From a virus, in IMG/VR virus record IMGVR_UViG_3300042914_003037, positions 1-53,014 of that record: DNA of 53,014 nucleotides. One strand, 5' to 3'. Below, piece after piece: positions 36,464 through 44,408 of this stretch. Below the pieces are notes generated by a model. It had not been told where the DNA came from, searched no databases, and worked only from the letters and a program-made list of their open reading frames with translations. How positions within the stretch are numbered: the first letter of the stretch is position 1; each line of letters opens with the position of its first letter. The translations under genes and the position numbers were made by a program.

Positions 36464-36537
36464 TGGGGCGAAGTCGGGAATCTAACCCTGGCTAACTATT
36501 TCACAGATAGTTGTGCTAACACTACACTAACTTCGCC
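36464..36537 (-). tRNA. tRNA-His(GTG), U19-A56 elbow
   Basis: G-1 pairs with C73 (histidine identity), GCGAAGT/ACTTCGC, CCA, loop CTGTGAA. D-loop TAGTGTTAG has U where G19 is normal and T-loop TTAGATT has A where C56 is normal: the tertiary pair is swapped. Confidence 0.85.
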
Positions 36538-36549
36538 ATCTGAAATATT

Positions 36550-36627
36550 TGGTCTGGGTGGCAGGCTCCGCCCCTGCGGCCTCCGGCTTCCAAAACCGGC
36601 CGTCTACTAGACTGACAATACACCCAG
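36550..36627 (-). tRNA. tRNA-Pro(TGG) with rewired elbow
   Basis: CTGGGTG/CACCCAG (C1-G72, A73), CCA, anticodon CCGGT-TTTGGAA-GCCGG. D-loop AGTCTAGTA (A18G19), T-arm GCAGG-GGCGGAG-CCTGC (G55). Confidence 0.82.
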
Positions 36628-36636
36628 AATGTTCTT

Positions 36637-36732
36637 TGGACCGACGGGTGGGATTCGAACCCACATCAGTATACAGTGATACCACTCCAAGTTACCTTTG
36701 TCCGCGTTCGTAGCGCGGGGGGATACCGTCGG
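36637..36732 (-). tRNA. tRNA-Arg(ACG), no D-arm
   Basis: CCGACGG/CCGTCGG, T73, CCA, T-arm GTGGG-TTCGAAT-CCCAC, anticodon CCGCG-CTACGAA-CGCGG starting 6 nt after the acceptor; ~36 nt between anticodon arm and T-arm (contains AGTGGTAT). Confidence 0.7.
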
Positions 36733-36751
36733 ATTGTTTGTTTGAATTTGT

Positions 36752-36827
36752 TGGTAGGTCTTGCTGGAATCGAACCAGCGGTCTTCACGATGTCAACGTG
36801 ACGATTTAGCCGCTAATCTAAAGACCT
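36752..36827 (-). tRNA. tRNA-Val(GAC)
   Basis: AGGTCTT/AAGACCT, A73, CCA, loop TTGACAT; canonical. Confidence 0.92.
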
Positions 36828-36900
36828 GATGCTGTTGACGATTTGTCACATTGTCGCCGTCAACAAGGGCGAGAAATAACTTCAGTGTTCAAAAATTTGT

Positions 36901-36974
36901 TGGTGCTCCAGACAAGAATCGGACTTGTGATACATCCTTACCAAGGATGCGTTATACCATTTAACTACAGGAGC
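36901..36974 (-). tRNA. tRNA-Thr(GGT) with C55
   Basis: GCTCCTG/CTGGAGC (one U-U), A73, CCA, loop TTGGTAA, D-loop AAATGGTAT, T-loop TCCGATT: C55 could pair with G18. Confidence 0.87.
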
Positions 36975-36982
36975 AATATAAC

Positions 36983-37042
36983 AGAATGCTTTTTTACGAG
37001 TCAAATTAGTAGTTTGATGTATAAGTTTGCTGTAAGCATTCT
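36983..37042 (-). ncRNA. minimal CAGCAA-stem RNA 3
   Basis: AGAATGC/GCATTCT, TTACAGCAAAC, hairpin TCAAA-CTACTAA-TTTGA, AAAAAA on the 3' side. Confidence 0.55.
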
Positions 37043-37049
37043 AAAACTT

Positions 37050-37140
37050 TGGCGGAAGAGGGCGGAGTTGAACCCCCAAGGGCTTTCTAGGCCTCGACGC
37101 ATTTCAAGTGCGCTACCGTCGCCAGTCGGTTTGCTCTTCC
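37050..37140 (-). tRNA. tRNA-Ser(TGA)
   Basis: GGAAGAG/CTCTTCC, G73, CCA, loop CTTGAAA, long variable arm. First gene of the cluster in transcription order. Confidence 0.92.
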
Positions 37141-37180
37141 TTTGATCTATTTACACTAAATACTACGAGGAGAAATAAAA

Positions 37181-37294
37181 ATGCTTGAAACACTATTCTA
37201 TCTTGCAGTAGGCGCATTCATTGGATGGAACTTTCCACAGCCAGAATTCGCCAAAACTCTACAATCTAAGATTGTAGCACTATTCAAAAAGTAA
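37181..37294 (+). CDS. small membrane protein, plus strand (37 aa)
   Basis: MLETLFYLAVGAFIGWNFPQ ... VALFKK with an excellent ACGAGGAGAAATAAAA ribosome-binding site. One membrane helix. One of the rare plus-strand genes; followed by a strong hairpin at 37323. Confidence 0.65.
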   Translation: MLETLFYLAVGAFIGWNFPQPEFAKTLQSKIVALFKK

Positions 37295-37322
37295 CACACT
37301 CAAATTACACATTTGAATGCGT

Positions 37323-37355
37323 ATAGTAAAGAGCACCACTATGCTCTTTACTATC
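37323..37355. terminator. hairpin between converging units
   Basis: ATAGTAAAGAGCA / TGCTCTTTACTAT, 13-bp stem without a U-tract; probably a bidirectional boundary. Confidence 0.55.
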
Positions 37356-37359
37356 ATTG

Positions 37360-37500
37360 AGACACCACTCAAAGGTGTGCTATCTCGTAATAGATTTCCC
37401 TTTATCGCACTCAGTCAGCCTAAAGAGTACTCGGCTGCTTCTTAGCGGTCCGGCGCTATTTCTATACCGCGAATTCCTGACGCGGTTTACACTGTAACAA
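37360..37500. other. non-coding stretch
   Basis: No reading frame or clear structure beyond short inverted repeats (CCGCG/CGCGG). Confidence 0.4.
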
Positions 37501-37507
37501 AAACAAA

Positions 37508-37532
37508 ACCCTAAGATTTTCGGTCTTAGGGT
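37508..37532 (-). terminator. rho-independent terminator
   Basis: CCCTAAGA-CCGAAAA-TCTTAGGG followed by TTTTGTTTTTG, ending the unit from promoter 37690. Confidence 0.85.
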
Positions 37533-37565
37533 TCACAGTTTTGTAGATACTTTTATGTAGTTACA

Positions 37566-37679
37566 CTACCGTGAACCCTCCAACCCATCATTATAACCAC
37601 GAATAAATGCGGGCATGACGGACCAGAGTCTTGTCTGCTCACATTTTGAGGCGGTTAGTAATGTATGCTTAGTGTTCAT
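37566..37679 (-). CDS. possible 37-aa protein
   Basis: MNTKHTLLTASKCEQTRLWS ... YNDGLEGSR. Lies neatly between promoter 37690-37718 and terminator 37508-37532, but has no ribosome-binding site; the transcript could instead be a small RNA. Confidence 0.35.
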   Translation of the reverse strand: MNTKHTLLTASKCEQTRLWSVMPAFIRGYNDGLEGSR

Positions 37680-37689
37680 GATAGATGCT

Positions 37690-37718
37690 ACTATATTCTA
37701 TTTATCAATTTCTGTCAA
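37690..37718 (-). promoter_or_regulatory. sigma70-type promoter
   Basis: TTGACA-N17-TATAGT. Confidence 0.75.
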
Positions 37719-37809
37719 ACATATTGGATAATCGTGTTTTTTTGTGTTTCCAATTTTCCAACATTGTTATTAACAATGCTTTCAATATTTATTTATTGAT
37801 TGTTTCAAT

Positions 37810-38385
37810 TTATCGCTGCTTATCGCTGTTTTTTGCATAAAAAGTGTGATTTCCAATAGTAGCCACTTTTTGATATGGCCATCTTGGATTTACTGAACTA
37901 TTATGAAAGAACAACACATTAGATGGAACTATATCACTCCAAGCATTTTCTGTCAACACTCTTTTTGCAATTTCTTCCGCCTGCTTGTATTGAGCGTTTC
38001 TTGTCGGCGTTTGCTTGTCTTCACATACCCAACTGAATTGACAAACCGTGGTGTCATCTCCATTTTCTCGTTTAATCTCGTGTTTTGCGTAAATCACCGC
38101 ACAAGGGTTCTGTGCAAAACCGTGTTTGATACGATTCATAACAACACGAGCAACCATTACTTGTCCCATGAATGGTTCACTTGCTGCTTCGTGATATATG
38201 TTTGTTGCCATGCATCTTAAATACTCTGCGTTCACGGCAATTTTGGTTGCGGTTTTGTTTTGTAGTTCTACATATACAATATCTTGTGTTTTTTGCTTAG
38301 CACCGACATTATAAAACATCACTGATGTAAAAACAAGTATTGATAAAAATAAAAAATAAAACAGTATTCTGCTTGTTGTAAGCAT
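37810..38385 (-). CDS. SleB-type cell-wall hydrolase
   Basis: 191 aa. N-terminal membrane helix (ILFYFLFLSILVFTSVMFY), then the Hydrolase_2/SleB domain: RCMATNIYHEAASEPFMGQVMVARVVMNR (catalytic Glu in YHEA), VCQFSWVCEDKQ, NVLFFHNSSVNPRW, GNHTFYAK. A lytic-transglycosylase-like peptidoglycan enzyme; the helix acts as a signal anchor, so it may serve lysis. AAAGGAGACTGAT before ATG. Confidence 0.88.
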   Translation of the reverse strand: MLTTSRILFYFLFLSILVFTSVMFYNVGAKQKTQDIVYVELQNKTATKIAVNAEYLRCMATNIYHEAASEPFMGQVMVARVVMNRIKHGFAQNPCAVIYAKHEIKRENGDDTTVCQFSWVCEDKQTPTRNAQYKQAEEIAKRVLTENAWSDIVPSNVLFFHNSSVNPRWPYQKVATIGNHTFYAKNSDKQR

Positions 38386-38407
38386 ATCAGTCTCCTTTTG
38401 ATTTTAA

Positions 38408-41320
38408 TTATTTCCAGCAATCGCAATTACAAGTTGTAACCATTCCGATTGCTTCGTTCACCGTATAACTGGCAGTGTTGCTTGATACTAAGTTGTCAGA
38501 TACTGGGAAGTCTCCAGTATATATTGATCCAGCAAAACTTCCAGGAACATTGGTGGTCCCAAGTCTGGGATTTCTTGGTGGTGGGTCTATATTGACTGGA
38601 ATGCATCCATTTTCAATAGAGTAATTACTACCACTCGAAATAATATTTATCTTTGTGACCGATCCATTTTCTACAATTGCCGCTGCTGTTGCTCCAGAAC
38701 CACTTCCTCCGAATACTCCCCCGAATGGTCCTATTTTTACTTTTGGCGGAGTAGTGTTGTTATATCCACGACCTCCAGATATAACAGTAATACTGGATAT
38801 TCCTCCCGATTGATTGACTTCACATGCCTCTGCCGCTGCTTGATTCAGATGCAGTTCTGTCGGGACGCTATTATCCAATTCTCCGCCTATGTTCATAAGT
38901 CTGATGGCATTTCTTGATTCTCTCATTAGTGCTATCAGTGATTGTCCTCCAACGCTGTTTGCGTTTGATATTTGCTCTAATATGCTTGCTATGTCTCCAT
39001 ACTGAGTCTTTTGTGCCCAATTTTCTATGTTTTTTACAAAGATTTCAAAATCAGTTAAACTGGTTTCTGCATATAGTTCTTGATTGCTCTTTATGGCAAA
39101 GGGTATGGCAAGTTGCTCGGTATATAATTGTTTTCCTATTTTGTCCCAATAAAAATTGATTTTATTGTATAAATCATTATTGTTCGCGAATAGTCTGTGT
39201 ATTTCCAAGTTTGCAGCATCTATTAGATTCTGAATACTATTTTCGTATTCTGTTTCCTCGACATATACTATCGTGTTTGCTGATATGTCATTTTGCAACG
39301 ATTCATTTAAAGTTATAGTGGTGTTGACTCCATCAAACGCTATTTGCTTTACAGTGTAGTATGTTGATCCGGTATTTACAAAACTTATTTTTGTATTGGC
39401 CGTAAGAATCTGCGTAAGATTTAGATTGATTTTTATAGTGTCAGTCTGTGCCGAAGCGACATCAACGGTTTTAAATACGGTGTATGCATATTCGCTGCTC
39501 CAAGAAGGAGTTTGATTTATTACAGAATCTTGATGACCTTTGCCTCTGGAAATAAGTGCCCATCCGTTATTCAATGACTTCTGATACAACTTCGTGTAGA
39601 CATTTTCTAACTTTTCTGCGTCTACTAATTTGAATAGATTCTGTATTTGATTGTAATAATCAGCGTATGGGATAGAACTTACTGCTCCAAAAAAATCACA
39701 CTGTCTGAATATTCCACGATTGCCGCTTCCAAACGCGATGTTTTTCAAGAAAGCGTCAACAGAATCAGTGTTCACTGGACTTGCATTTGGATTGTTTATC
39801 AAATCAAGATTTTTATCAAGAACTTCTAAATTCGCCACCACTTGAGCAAATTGCTCAAGATTCATTTTTTTGATGTTCTTTATCTGACACATAGACATCA
39901 TAAATGCACCGCAAGCACTTGCCAACTCTTCGGGCAGTATATTACTTAGATAATCTCCCCAGTTTTCTATTCTGGGATTTATGCCTTCGCCAATGTAAAT
40001 AAAATCGTAAATCTTACTGACTGGATTACTGATGTCATAGTGAGGGACCGTAAGAGATGGATAACTATTAGGAAACATCTTTATTGGATTCATAAGATCA
40101 GACAAAGAATCCAAGTTTTCAGTAGTGCAGTTTAGAATTATTTTTATGCTCTCTAAGTCCTGACCAGTTATGTATTCCATACATTCGTATATCTTTTTTT
40201 CCTGATCAATGGTTGGAACATACTTAGCAGATAAAATGTTGTCCAACTCCGAGGTAGACAAGTCATTGTAAAGCAATACAAACTTTAATGCGTCTGTAAG
40301 AGCACCAACAGATTGAAGATTCAACAGAAATGTGCTTGGAGTTCCAAATTTATCTATACCAGACAAATTCAGTGATTTGCCCAATCTAATTAGATCGTTC
40401 CCGAATTCTTTAAACGCCAAGTTTATGCCTGCTATATCGGCCGAGGCCAAATCATTTAGATTGCTGAAATTACCTTTCAAAAAGGTTTTGCTATTTACGA
40501 ATGATCCGATATTTTGATTAGTAGTATCTTTCCAGGAACTACACTGAACAAAACTTTTTATCAACTCTTTGTATTGATTTGGTCTTCTGGTCTGATGATC
40601 AGACCAGAGTTCATAATACGCTTGTCTTGCTACCGTTGATAAAAACCCGTTCTTGAAATACTCATCATATTCAATGAGATTTTGATCGCGACTTCTTATG
40701 TCAGGACGAGGGAAATATGCTGCACTATAATCGTCAGTTTCTTTTTGAAAGGCACTTCTTGCTGGCCATCCTGTTACCCAAGCATATTCATGACGCCATT
40801 GATAATCGTACTGATAGTCTTGTTTACTTGTTGATCCAAATAGTTTATAGATATAACTACCAGTTTGCTCAGACCCATAATTTGATGGTGGATAAACTTC
40901 ACCAACCAACTTTAACTCTGTTCCTGTGTTTATGACATTTCCAAAAGAATCGATTACATTCATGCTCCAGTCGCCGTATCCAGCATAACTGGTCTTGAAT
41001 GTGTCCGGTCTACTATTACCAAGTGCTGGACAATTTATTCTGTTGTCTGTCTTTATGTTTGTTGGTCTTCCAATCGACAAAAGATTTCTGTATAGCGACA
41101 CACTGATAGAATCAGATTGCGCCATGTTGTAAAAATTAGGAAGTGAGTCGGTAAGTTTCTTTAAAAAAGAATCTGCAACTATTGAACCTTGAGAACATGC
41201 ACTTGGCGTCCAATTTCCCTGATAATTTATCGCTATCGGAGAAATAGAGAATACATTGTTCTTTATTAGTTCTCCATATAGATTTAAACCCAATGGAGTA
41301 TATTGACCGTTCAAACTCAT
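38408..41320 (-). CDS. large virion structural protein (baseplate/tail)
   Basis: 970 aa. Contains YGDWSMNVIDSFGNVI near 115 and, near 830-905, glycine-rich repeats ITVISGGRGYNN...PPKVKI and NIISSGSNYSIEN typical of phage structural beta modules. The N-terminal start overlaps the PAAR gene stop (ATGA), so it is coexpressed with the spike tip and probably belongs to the baseplate. Precise role unknown. Confidence 0.7.
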   Translation of the reverse strand: MSLNGQYTPLGLNLYGELIKNNVFSISPIAINYQGNWTPSACSQGSIVADSFLKKLTDSLPNFYNMAQSDSISVSLYRNLLSIGRPTNIKTDNRINCPALGNSRPDTFKTSYAGYGDWSMNVIDSFGNVINTGTELKLVGEVYPPSNYGSEQTGSYIYKLFGSTSKQDYQYDYQWRHEYAWVTGWPARSAFQKETDDYSAAYFPRPDIRSRDQNLIEYDEYFKNGFLSTVARQAYYELWSDHQTRRPNQYKELIKSFVQCSSWKDTTNQNIGSFVNSKTFLKGNFSNLNDLASADIAGINLAFKEFGNDLIRLGKSLNLSGIDKFGTPSTFLLNLQSVGALTDALKFVLLYNDLSTSELDNILSAKYVPTIDQEKKIYECMEYITGQDLESIKIILNCTTENLDSLSDLMNPIKMFPNSYPSLTVPHYDISNPVSKIYDFIYIGEGINPRIENWGDYLSNILPEELASACGAFMMSMCQIKNIKKMNLEQFAQVVANLEVLDKNLDLINNPNASPVNTDSVDAFLKNIAFGSGNRGIFRQCDFFGAVSSIPYADYYNQIQNLFKLVDAEKLENVYTKLYQKSLNNGWALISRGKGHQDSVINQTPSWSSEYAYTVFKTVDVASAQTDTIKINLNLTQILTANTKISFVNTGSTYYTVKQIAFDGVNTTITLNESLQNDISANTIVYVEETEYENSIQNLIDAANLEIHRLFANNNDLYNKINFYWDKIGKQLYTEQLAIPFAIKSNQELYAETSLTDFEIFVKNIENWAQKTQYGDIASILEQISNANSVGGQSLIALMRESRNAIRLMNIGGELDNSVPTELHLNQAAAEACEVNQSGGISSITVISGGRGYNNTTPPKVKIGPFGGVFGGSGSGATAAAIVENGSVTKINIISSGSNYSIENGCIPVNIDPPPRNPRLGTTNVPGSFAGSIYTGDFPVSDNLVSSNTASYTVNEAIGMVTTCNCDCWK

Positions 41321-41586
41321 GATACTATTACATCATCGCTGCCCTGAACTATCGAGTGTCCACAACTATTACCACTGGTTACTCTCAAAACTGGACTTCC
41401 ATTGCAGATTACGTCAGGACTCGCAGAAGTGGTGACTGCATTTTGATGCGGTTTTTTCTTTGGGTGAGGTGATATAGAACTGGTGTGAAGTCCAACGGGA
41501 ATTCCATTGCATATCACATCGTCTGAACCCCTCATTATTTTCCCACCAACTTGATTGGTGTCACCCTTTCTGCTTAGTTTGAACAT
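41317..41586 (-). CDS. PAAR-domain spike-tip protein
   Basis: 89 aa with three PAAR-like blades: GGKIMRGSDDVICNGIPVG, SPDVICNGSPVLRVT and HSIVQGSDDVIVS. His/Cys residues could bind the tip metal. In contractile-tail phages PAAR proteins cap the spike; located next to the large structural protein. Confidence 0.88.
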   Translation of the reverse strand: MFKLSRKGDTNQVGGKIMRGSDDVICNGIPVGLHTSSISPHPKKKPHQNAVTTSASPDVICNGSPVLRVTSGNSCGHSIVQGSDDVIVS

Positions 41587-41588
41587 TT

Positions 41589-41888
41589 TTATCCCAGTAT
41601 AAGTTTTTTACTTGGCACTGCTATTCCCGTTGTTGCCTCAATGTATTTATTCTTAACATTTTCTTCAGTTAAACCGTAAAGCACTATGCTATTAGTGTTT
41701 AATCTAATATCGGACTTGGAATCCACGGTAAACAAACTTGGGACTAATCCCATACCTTGTGGGCCTGGAGCCACACTTACTGGGTCAACGATTATTAGTT
41801 CCGTCTCTAATAGGCCAATTATCTTGGCAATTAGTTCTTCTCCACTGACGAGTTTTAGTGTATATACTTCGTTATTTTTGATATTCAT
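41589..41888 (-). CDS. small Sm/Lsm-like phage protein
   Basis: 99 aa starting MNIKNNEVYTLKLVSGEELI; strand pattern and GMGLVPSLFTVDSKSDIRLN suggest a small beta-barrel like those in T4-type marine phages. Function unknown. Confidence 0.6.
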   Translation of the reverse strand: MNIKNNEVYTLKLVSGEELIAKIIGLLETELIIVDPVSVAPGPQGMGLVPSLFTVDSKSDIRLNTNSIVLYGLTEENVKNKYIEATTGIAVPSKKLILG

Positions 41889-41889
41889 T

Positions 41890-42117
41890 TTATTGTTCCA
41901 ATATAGATTTTAATTCTTGATACCCACCAACATGTTCATCATCTACGAATATTTGAGGGACGCTACGAGCGGCAGGAACTGCTGTCAGTAAGTCCTCTTT
42001 TGTCCACTTGTCTCCAGAGATGTTTCTCTCTTCGTATTCAAAGCCCTTTAACTTCAACAAGTTTTTTGCTGATTCACAATTAGGGCAATTGTCTTTACTC
42101 CATACTATTACATGCAT
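41890..42117 (-). CDS. glutaredoxin
   Basis: 75 aa: WSKDNCPNCESAKNLLKLKG (CPNC active site), SVPQIFVDDEHVGGYQEL (cis-Pro and GG). Likely electron donor for the phage ribonucleotide reductase just upstream. Confidence 0.9.
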   Translation of the reverse strand: MHVIVWSKDNCPNCESAKNLLKLKGFEYEERNISGDKWTKEDLLTAVPAARSVPQIFVDDEHVGGYQELKSILEQ

Positions 42118-42135
42118 ATAAATCTCCTTGACATA

Positions 42136-43236
42136 TTATAACTGTGGCAATTCGTGTTTGTCAACAGAATCTGACATTACCCCGATAATATAATTCGTAG
42201 ATTCTGTCTCTTGCAGTGCAGATTGTTTTTTGTGAATGTTTAAGTGTTTGTTAAACCATGGTATAGGAGTAGTTTTTGGATGAGTTCCCTGATACTTGAT
42301 TCCAATATCTTTAAGACGATTGTAAGCAGTCCAATCTACAAAGTCTTTTAGAATCTCAGCATTAAGACCGATTACTGGTCCTTTAATAAACAAGTAATCA
42401 GCCCACGCTTTTTCTTCAGCGATTACCTCTTCGTATAGTTTATATACTTCTTGCTCACAAACTAACGCAACTCTTGCAAATCGTTGATCCTCTTTTACCA
42501 CTTGATTGATAATCCAAGCAGTCCATTCTGTGTGTAGCAATTCATCTTGTAGAATAAGACTAATGATATTACCATTGCCAATGTAAATCTTGTTTTCTAC
42601 CATAGCAAGTGAAGTTGCAAAAGATACCATAAATCTAAATGCTTCTAATGCATAACTGGCGTGTAGTGCCATCCAAATTGCTTGAATATGAGCGTCTTCG
42701 TTTACTTTGTATCCCAATTCTTTGTTGCAATTAAATTGATGCAGTTGTTCGTAATATCGTCCAACACTGGCTGCCATATCAATAATTTCTTTGATGTCAT
42801 GAATTTTATTGAATTCTTCTTTGGGAACACCATAGATATTACGAATAATGTGACTGTAACTCTTGCTGTGAATGTTAGTCTCAAAAAATGACCAGTTATT
42901 TACCAGTGCTTCCATTTCTGGGATGCTTATGACTGGGTTAAATACCTGTGCTGGAGCACGACCTTGAATGCTATCAAGTGCTGTTTGTCGCAGTAAATTA
43001 CTGGTAAAAATATGCTTTATTGCTTCACTGGAATCTTTGTGATCCATTTTGTCTTTTGTTAGCGAGATTTCTTCTGGAACCCAAAAGAAACCACGAGCCA
43101 ATTGTTCGTAATTAGATAATTTTGGATACTTAACCTCTTCAAACCTCTGAATAACAACAGGGCCAGCAGAATCAAGAAACATTGTTCTATTAAGATAGTT
43201 TGTTTTTGTTGATAAGTTATATTGTTCTTTAGACAT
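42136..43236 (-). CDS. nrdB: ribonucleotide reductase class I, small subunit
   Basis: 366 aa. Di-iron ligands FFETNIHSKSYSHIIRNI (Glu, His and the radical Tyr in SYSHI) and LQDELLHTEWTAW. Pairs with NrdA to reduce ribonucleotides. Starts one base after the aldolase stop. Confidence 0.94.
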   Translation of the reverse strand: MSKEQYNLSTKTNYLNRTMFLDSAGPVVIQRFEEVKYPKLSNYEQLARGFFWVPEEISLTKDKMDHKDSSEAIKHIFTSNLLRQTALDSIQGRAPAQVFNPVISIPEMEALVNNWSFFETNIHSKSYSHIIRNIYGVPKEEFNKIHDIKEIIDMAASVGRYYEQLHQFNCNKELGYKVNEDAHIQAIWMALHASYALEAFRFMVSFATSLAMVENKIYIGNGNIISLILQDELLHTEWTAWIINQVVKEDQRFARVALVCEQEVYKLYEEVIAEEKAWADYLFIKGPVIGLNAEILKDFVDWTAYNRLKDIGIKYQGTHPKTTPIPWFNKHLNIHKKQSALQETESTNYIIGVMSDSVDKHELPQL

Positions 43237-43839
43237 TTATTTTCTTCCTGCCATAACGATACGACATATGTGTTCGGTTCTCTCAACGTGCTCGAATGCG
43301 CGCCATGGACTGGTATCTATCGAAACAACTCCATGTCTATCGATTCCTACAATGTGATTGTAAACACCACCGTCTTCACGCAGATCAAGTGCTGATATAG
43401 ATTCATCGGCAAGAATTTGACTAATAGGAGGAACATTAGGAACATTTCGCCCGACACGAGTATATCTACCAAGTTCCGGAAACTCTTTGACTAAATCAGA
43501 AAGTTCTATTCCAGCATACATAGCAGCAATCGTGTGAGTCGGATGCAAATGTAATACCACTCTCACATCAGTATCAATTTTTCGTTGCAATCCCCAATGC
43601 AGTGGTAATTCTCCACTGGGTTTCAGAGCGCCACTTAGATCGGTGTATGGCAAAGCACGATGTTCATTGATGTCCCACTTGATAAACATTTCTGGTTGTA
43701 ATGTTTGTTTTCGTATACCACTTGGAGTGATATACATATGGTCGCGATCACGCCAACGAACACTTGCGTTTCCATCACGAGCGGTGATCCAATTACGCTT
43801 ATACGCTTCTACAAATATTTCACTAATAGTTTCTAACAT
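43237..43839 (-). CDS. class II aldolase/adducin-family protein
   Basis: 200 aa: GNASVRWRDRDHMYITPSG, LKPSGELPLHWGLQ, VVLHLHPTHTIAAMY (zinc HxH) and GVVSIDTSPWRAFEHVERTEH. Related enzymes split sugar phosphates or act in methylthioribose salvage. Placed inside the nrd operon between nrdB and the NrdA C-terminal piece, an unusual position. Confidence 0.85.
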   Translation of the reverse strand: MLETISEIFVEAYKRNWITARDGNASVRWRDRDHMYITPSGIRKQTLQPEMFIKWDINEHRALPYTDLSGALKPSGELPLHWGLQRKIDTDVRVVLHLHPTHTIAAMYAGIELSDLVKEFPELGRYTRVGRNVPNVPPISQILADESISALDLREDGGVYNHIVGIDRHGVVSIDTSPWRAFEHVERTEHICRIVMAGRK

Positions 43840-43859
43840 ATTCTTTCTTTATTAAGTTA

Positions 43860-44408
43860 TTAAAGTTTGCAACTTTCGCAAGAACTATCGTCTTCGTCAG
43901 ACTCGACTACTGGATTGAACTGAATTATTTTTTCATCCTCTTCTTTTAATGCCGCCTTTGCACCCATTTTATTGATGAGACTGTAATAGTATGTCTTGAG
44001 TCCCCAGTGAATTCCAAGCATTAGATTTTTAGTTATCAGTGTTGCTGGTATTTTCCCTTTGCTGTAATTTGCTGGGTTATAGAAAGTGTTTGTGCTGATA
44101 CTTTGATCTACATATGCTGCCAAAACAGCAGCAGTTTTCAAATAATCAACACAATCAGTTTGATTCCACATCAATTGATAGCGATTCTTGAGACGCTTGT
44201 ATTCTGGAACAACTTGAACAAAACTTCCAGCCTTGCTTTCTTTCACACTTATCAATTCCATTGGCATTTCTATGCCATTAGTGCTGTTCAATACCACCGA
44301 AGAATTGTGCGACACACAACCGTTAGGCAATGCATACGCTCCGCTTTTTGTAGTTATATCATAAGTTGGCACTGTTTCAATATTTCTATTAATTTTTTTG
44401 ATTTTCAT
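43860..44408 (-). CDS. nrdA: split intein C-part + NrdA C-terminal extein
   Basis: 182 aa: residues 1-35 are an intein C-fragment (VPTYDITTKSGAYALPNGC then VSHN, blocks F and G) followed by Ser+1. Residues 36-182 are the end of NrdA (STNGIEMP ... KLKNRYQLMWN) with the redox tail ESCKL. Joined with the N-part the extein length equals the E. coli NrdA loop exactly. Confidence 0.9.
   Translation of the reverse strand: MKIKKINRNIETVPTYDITTKSGAYALPNGCVSHNSSVVLNSTNGIEMPMELISVKESKAGSFVQVVPEYKRLKNRYQLMWNQTDCVDYLKTAAVLAAYVDQSISTNTFYNPANYSKGKIPATLITKNLMLGIHWGLKTYYYSLINKMGAKAALKEEDEKIIQFNPVVESDEDDSSCESCKL

Noticed and set aside
26470-37042. The 7-nt loops ATTGTAA, CTTTCAA and CTACTAA in the minimal CAGCAA RNAs as anticodons of armless tRNAs
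   Set aside because: The acceptor-like stem is identical in all three, there is no CCA, and the same hairpin position exists in Y-RNA-like genes, so tRNA function is not supported.
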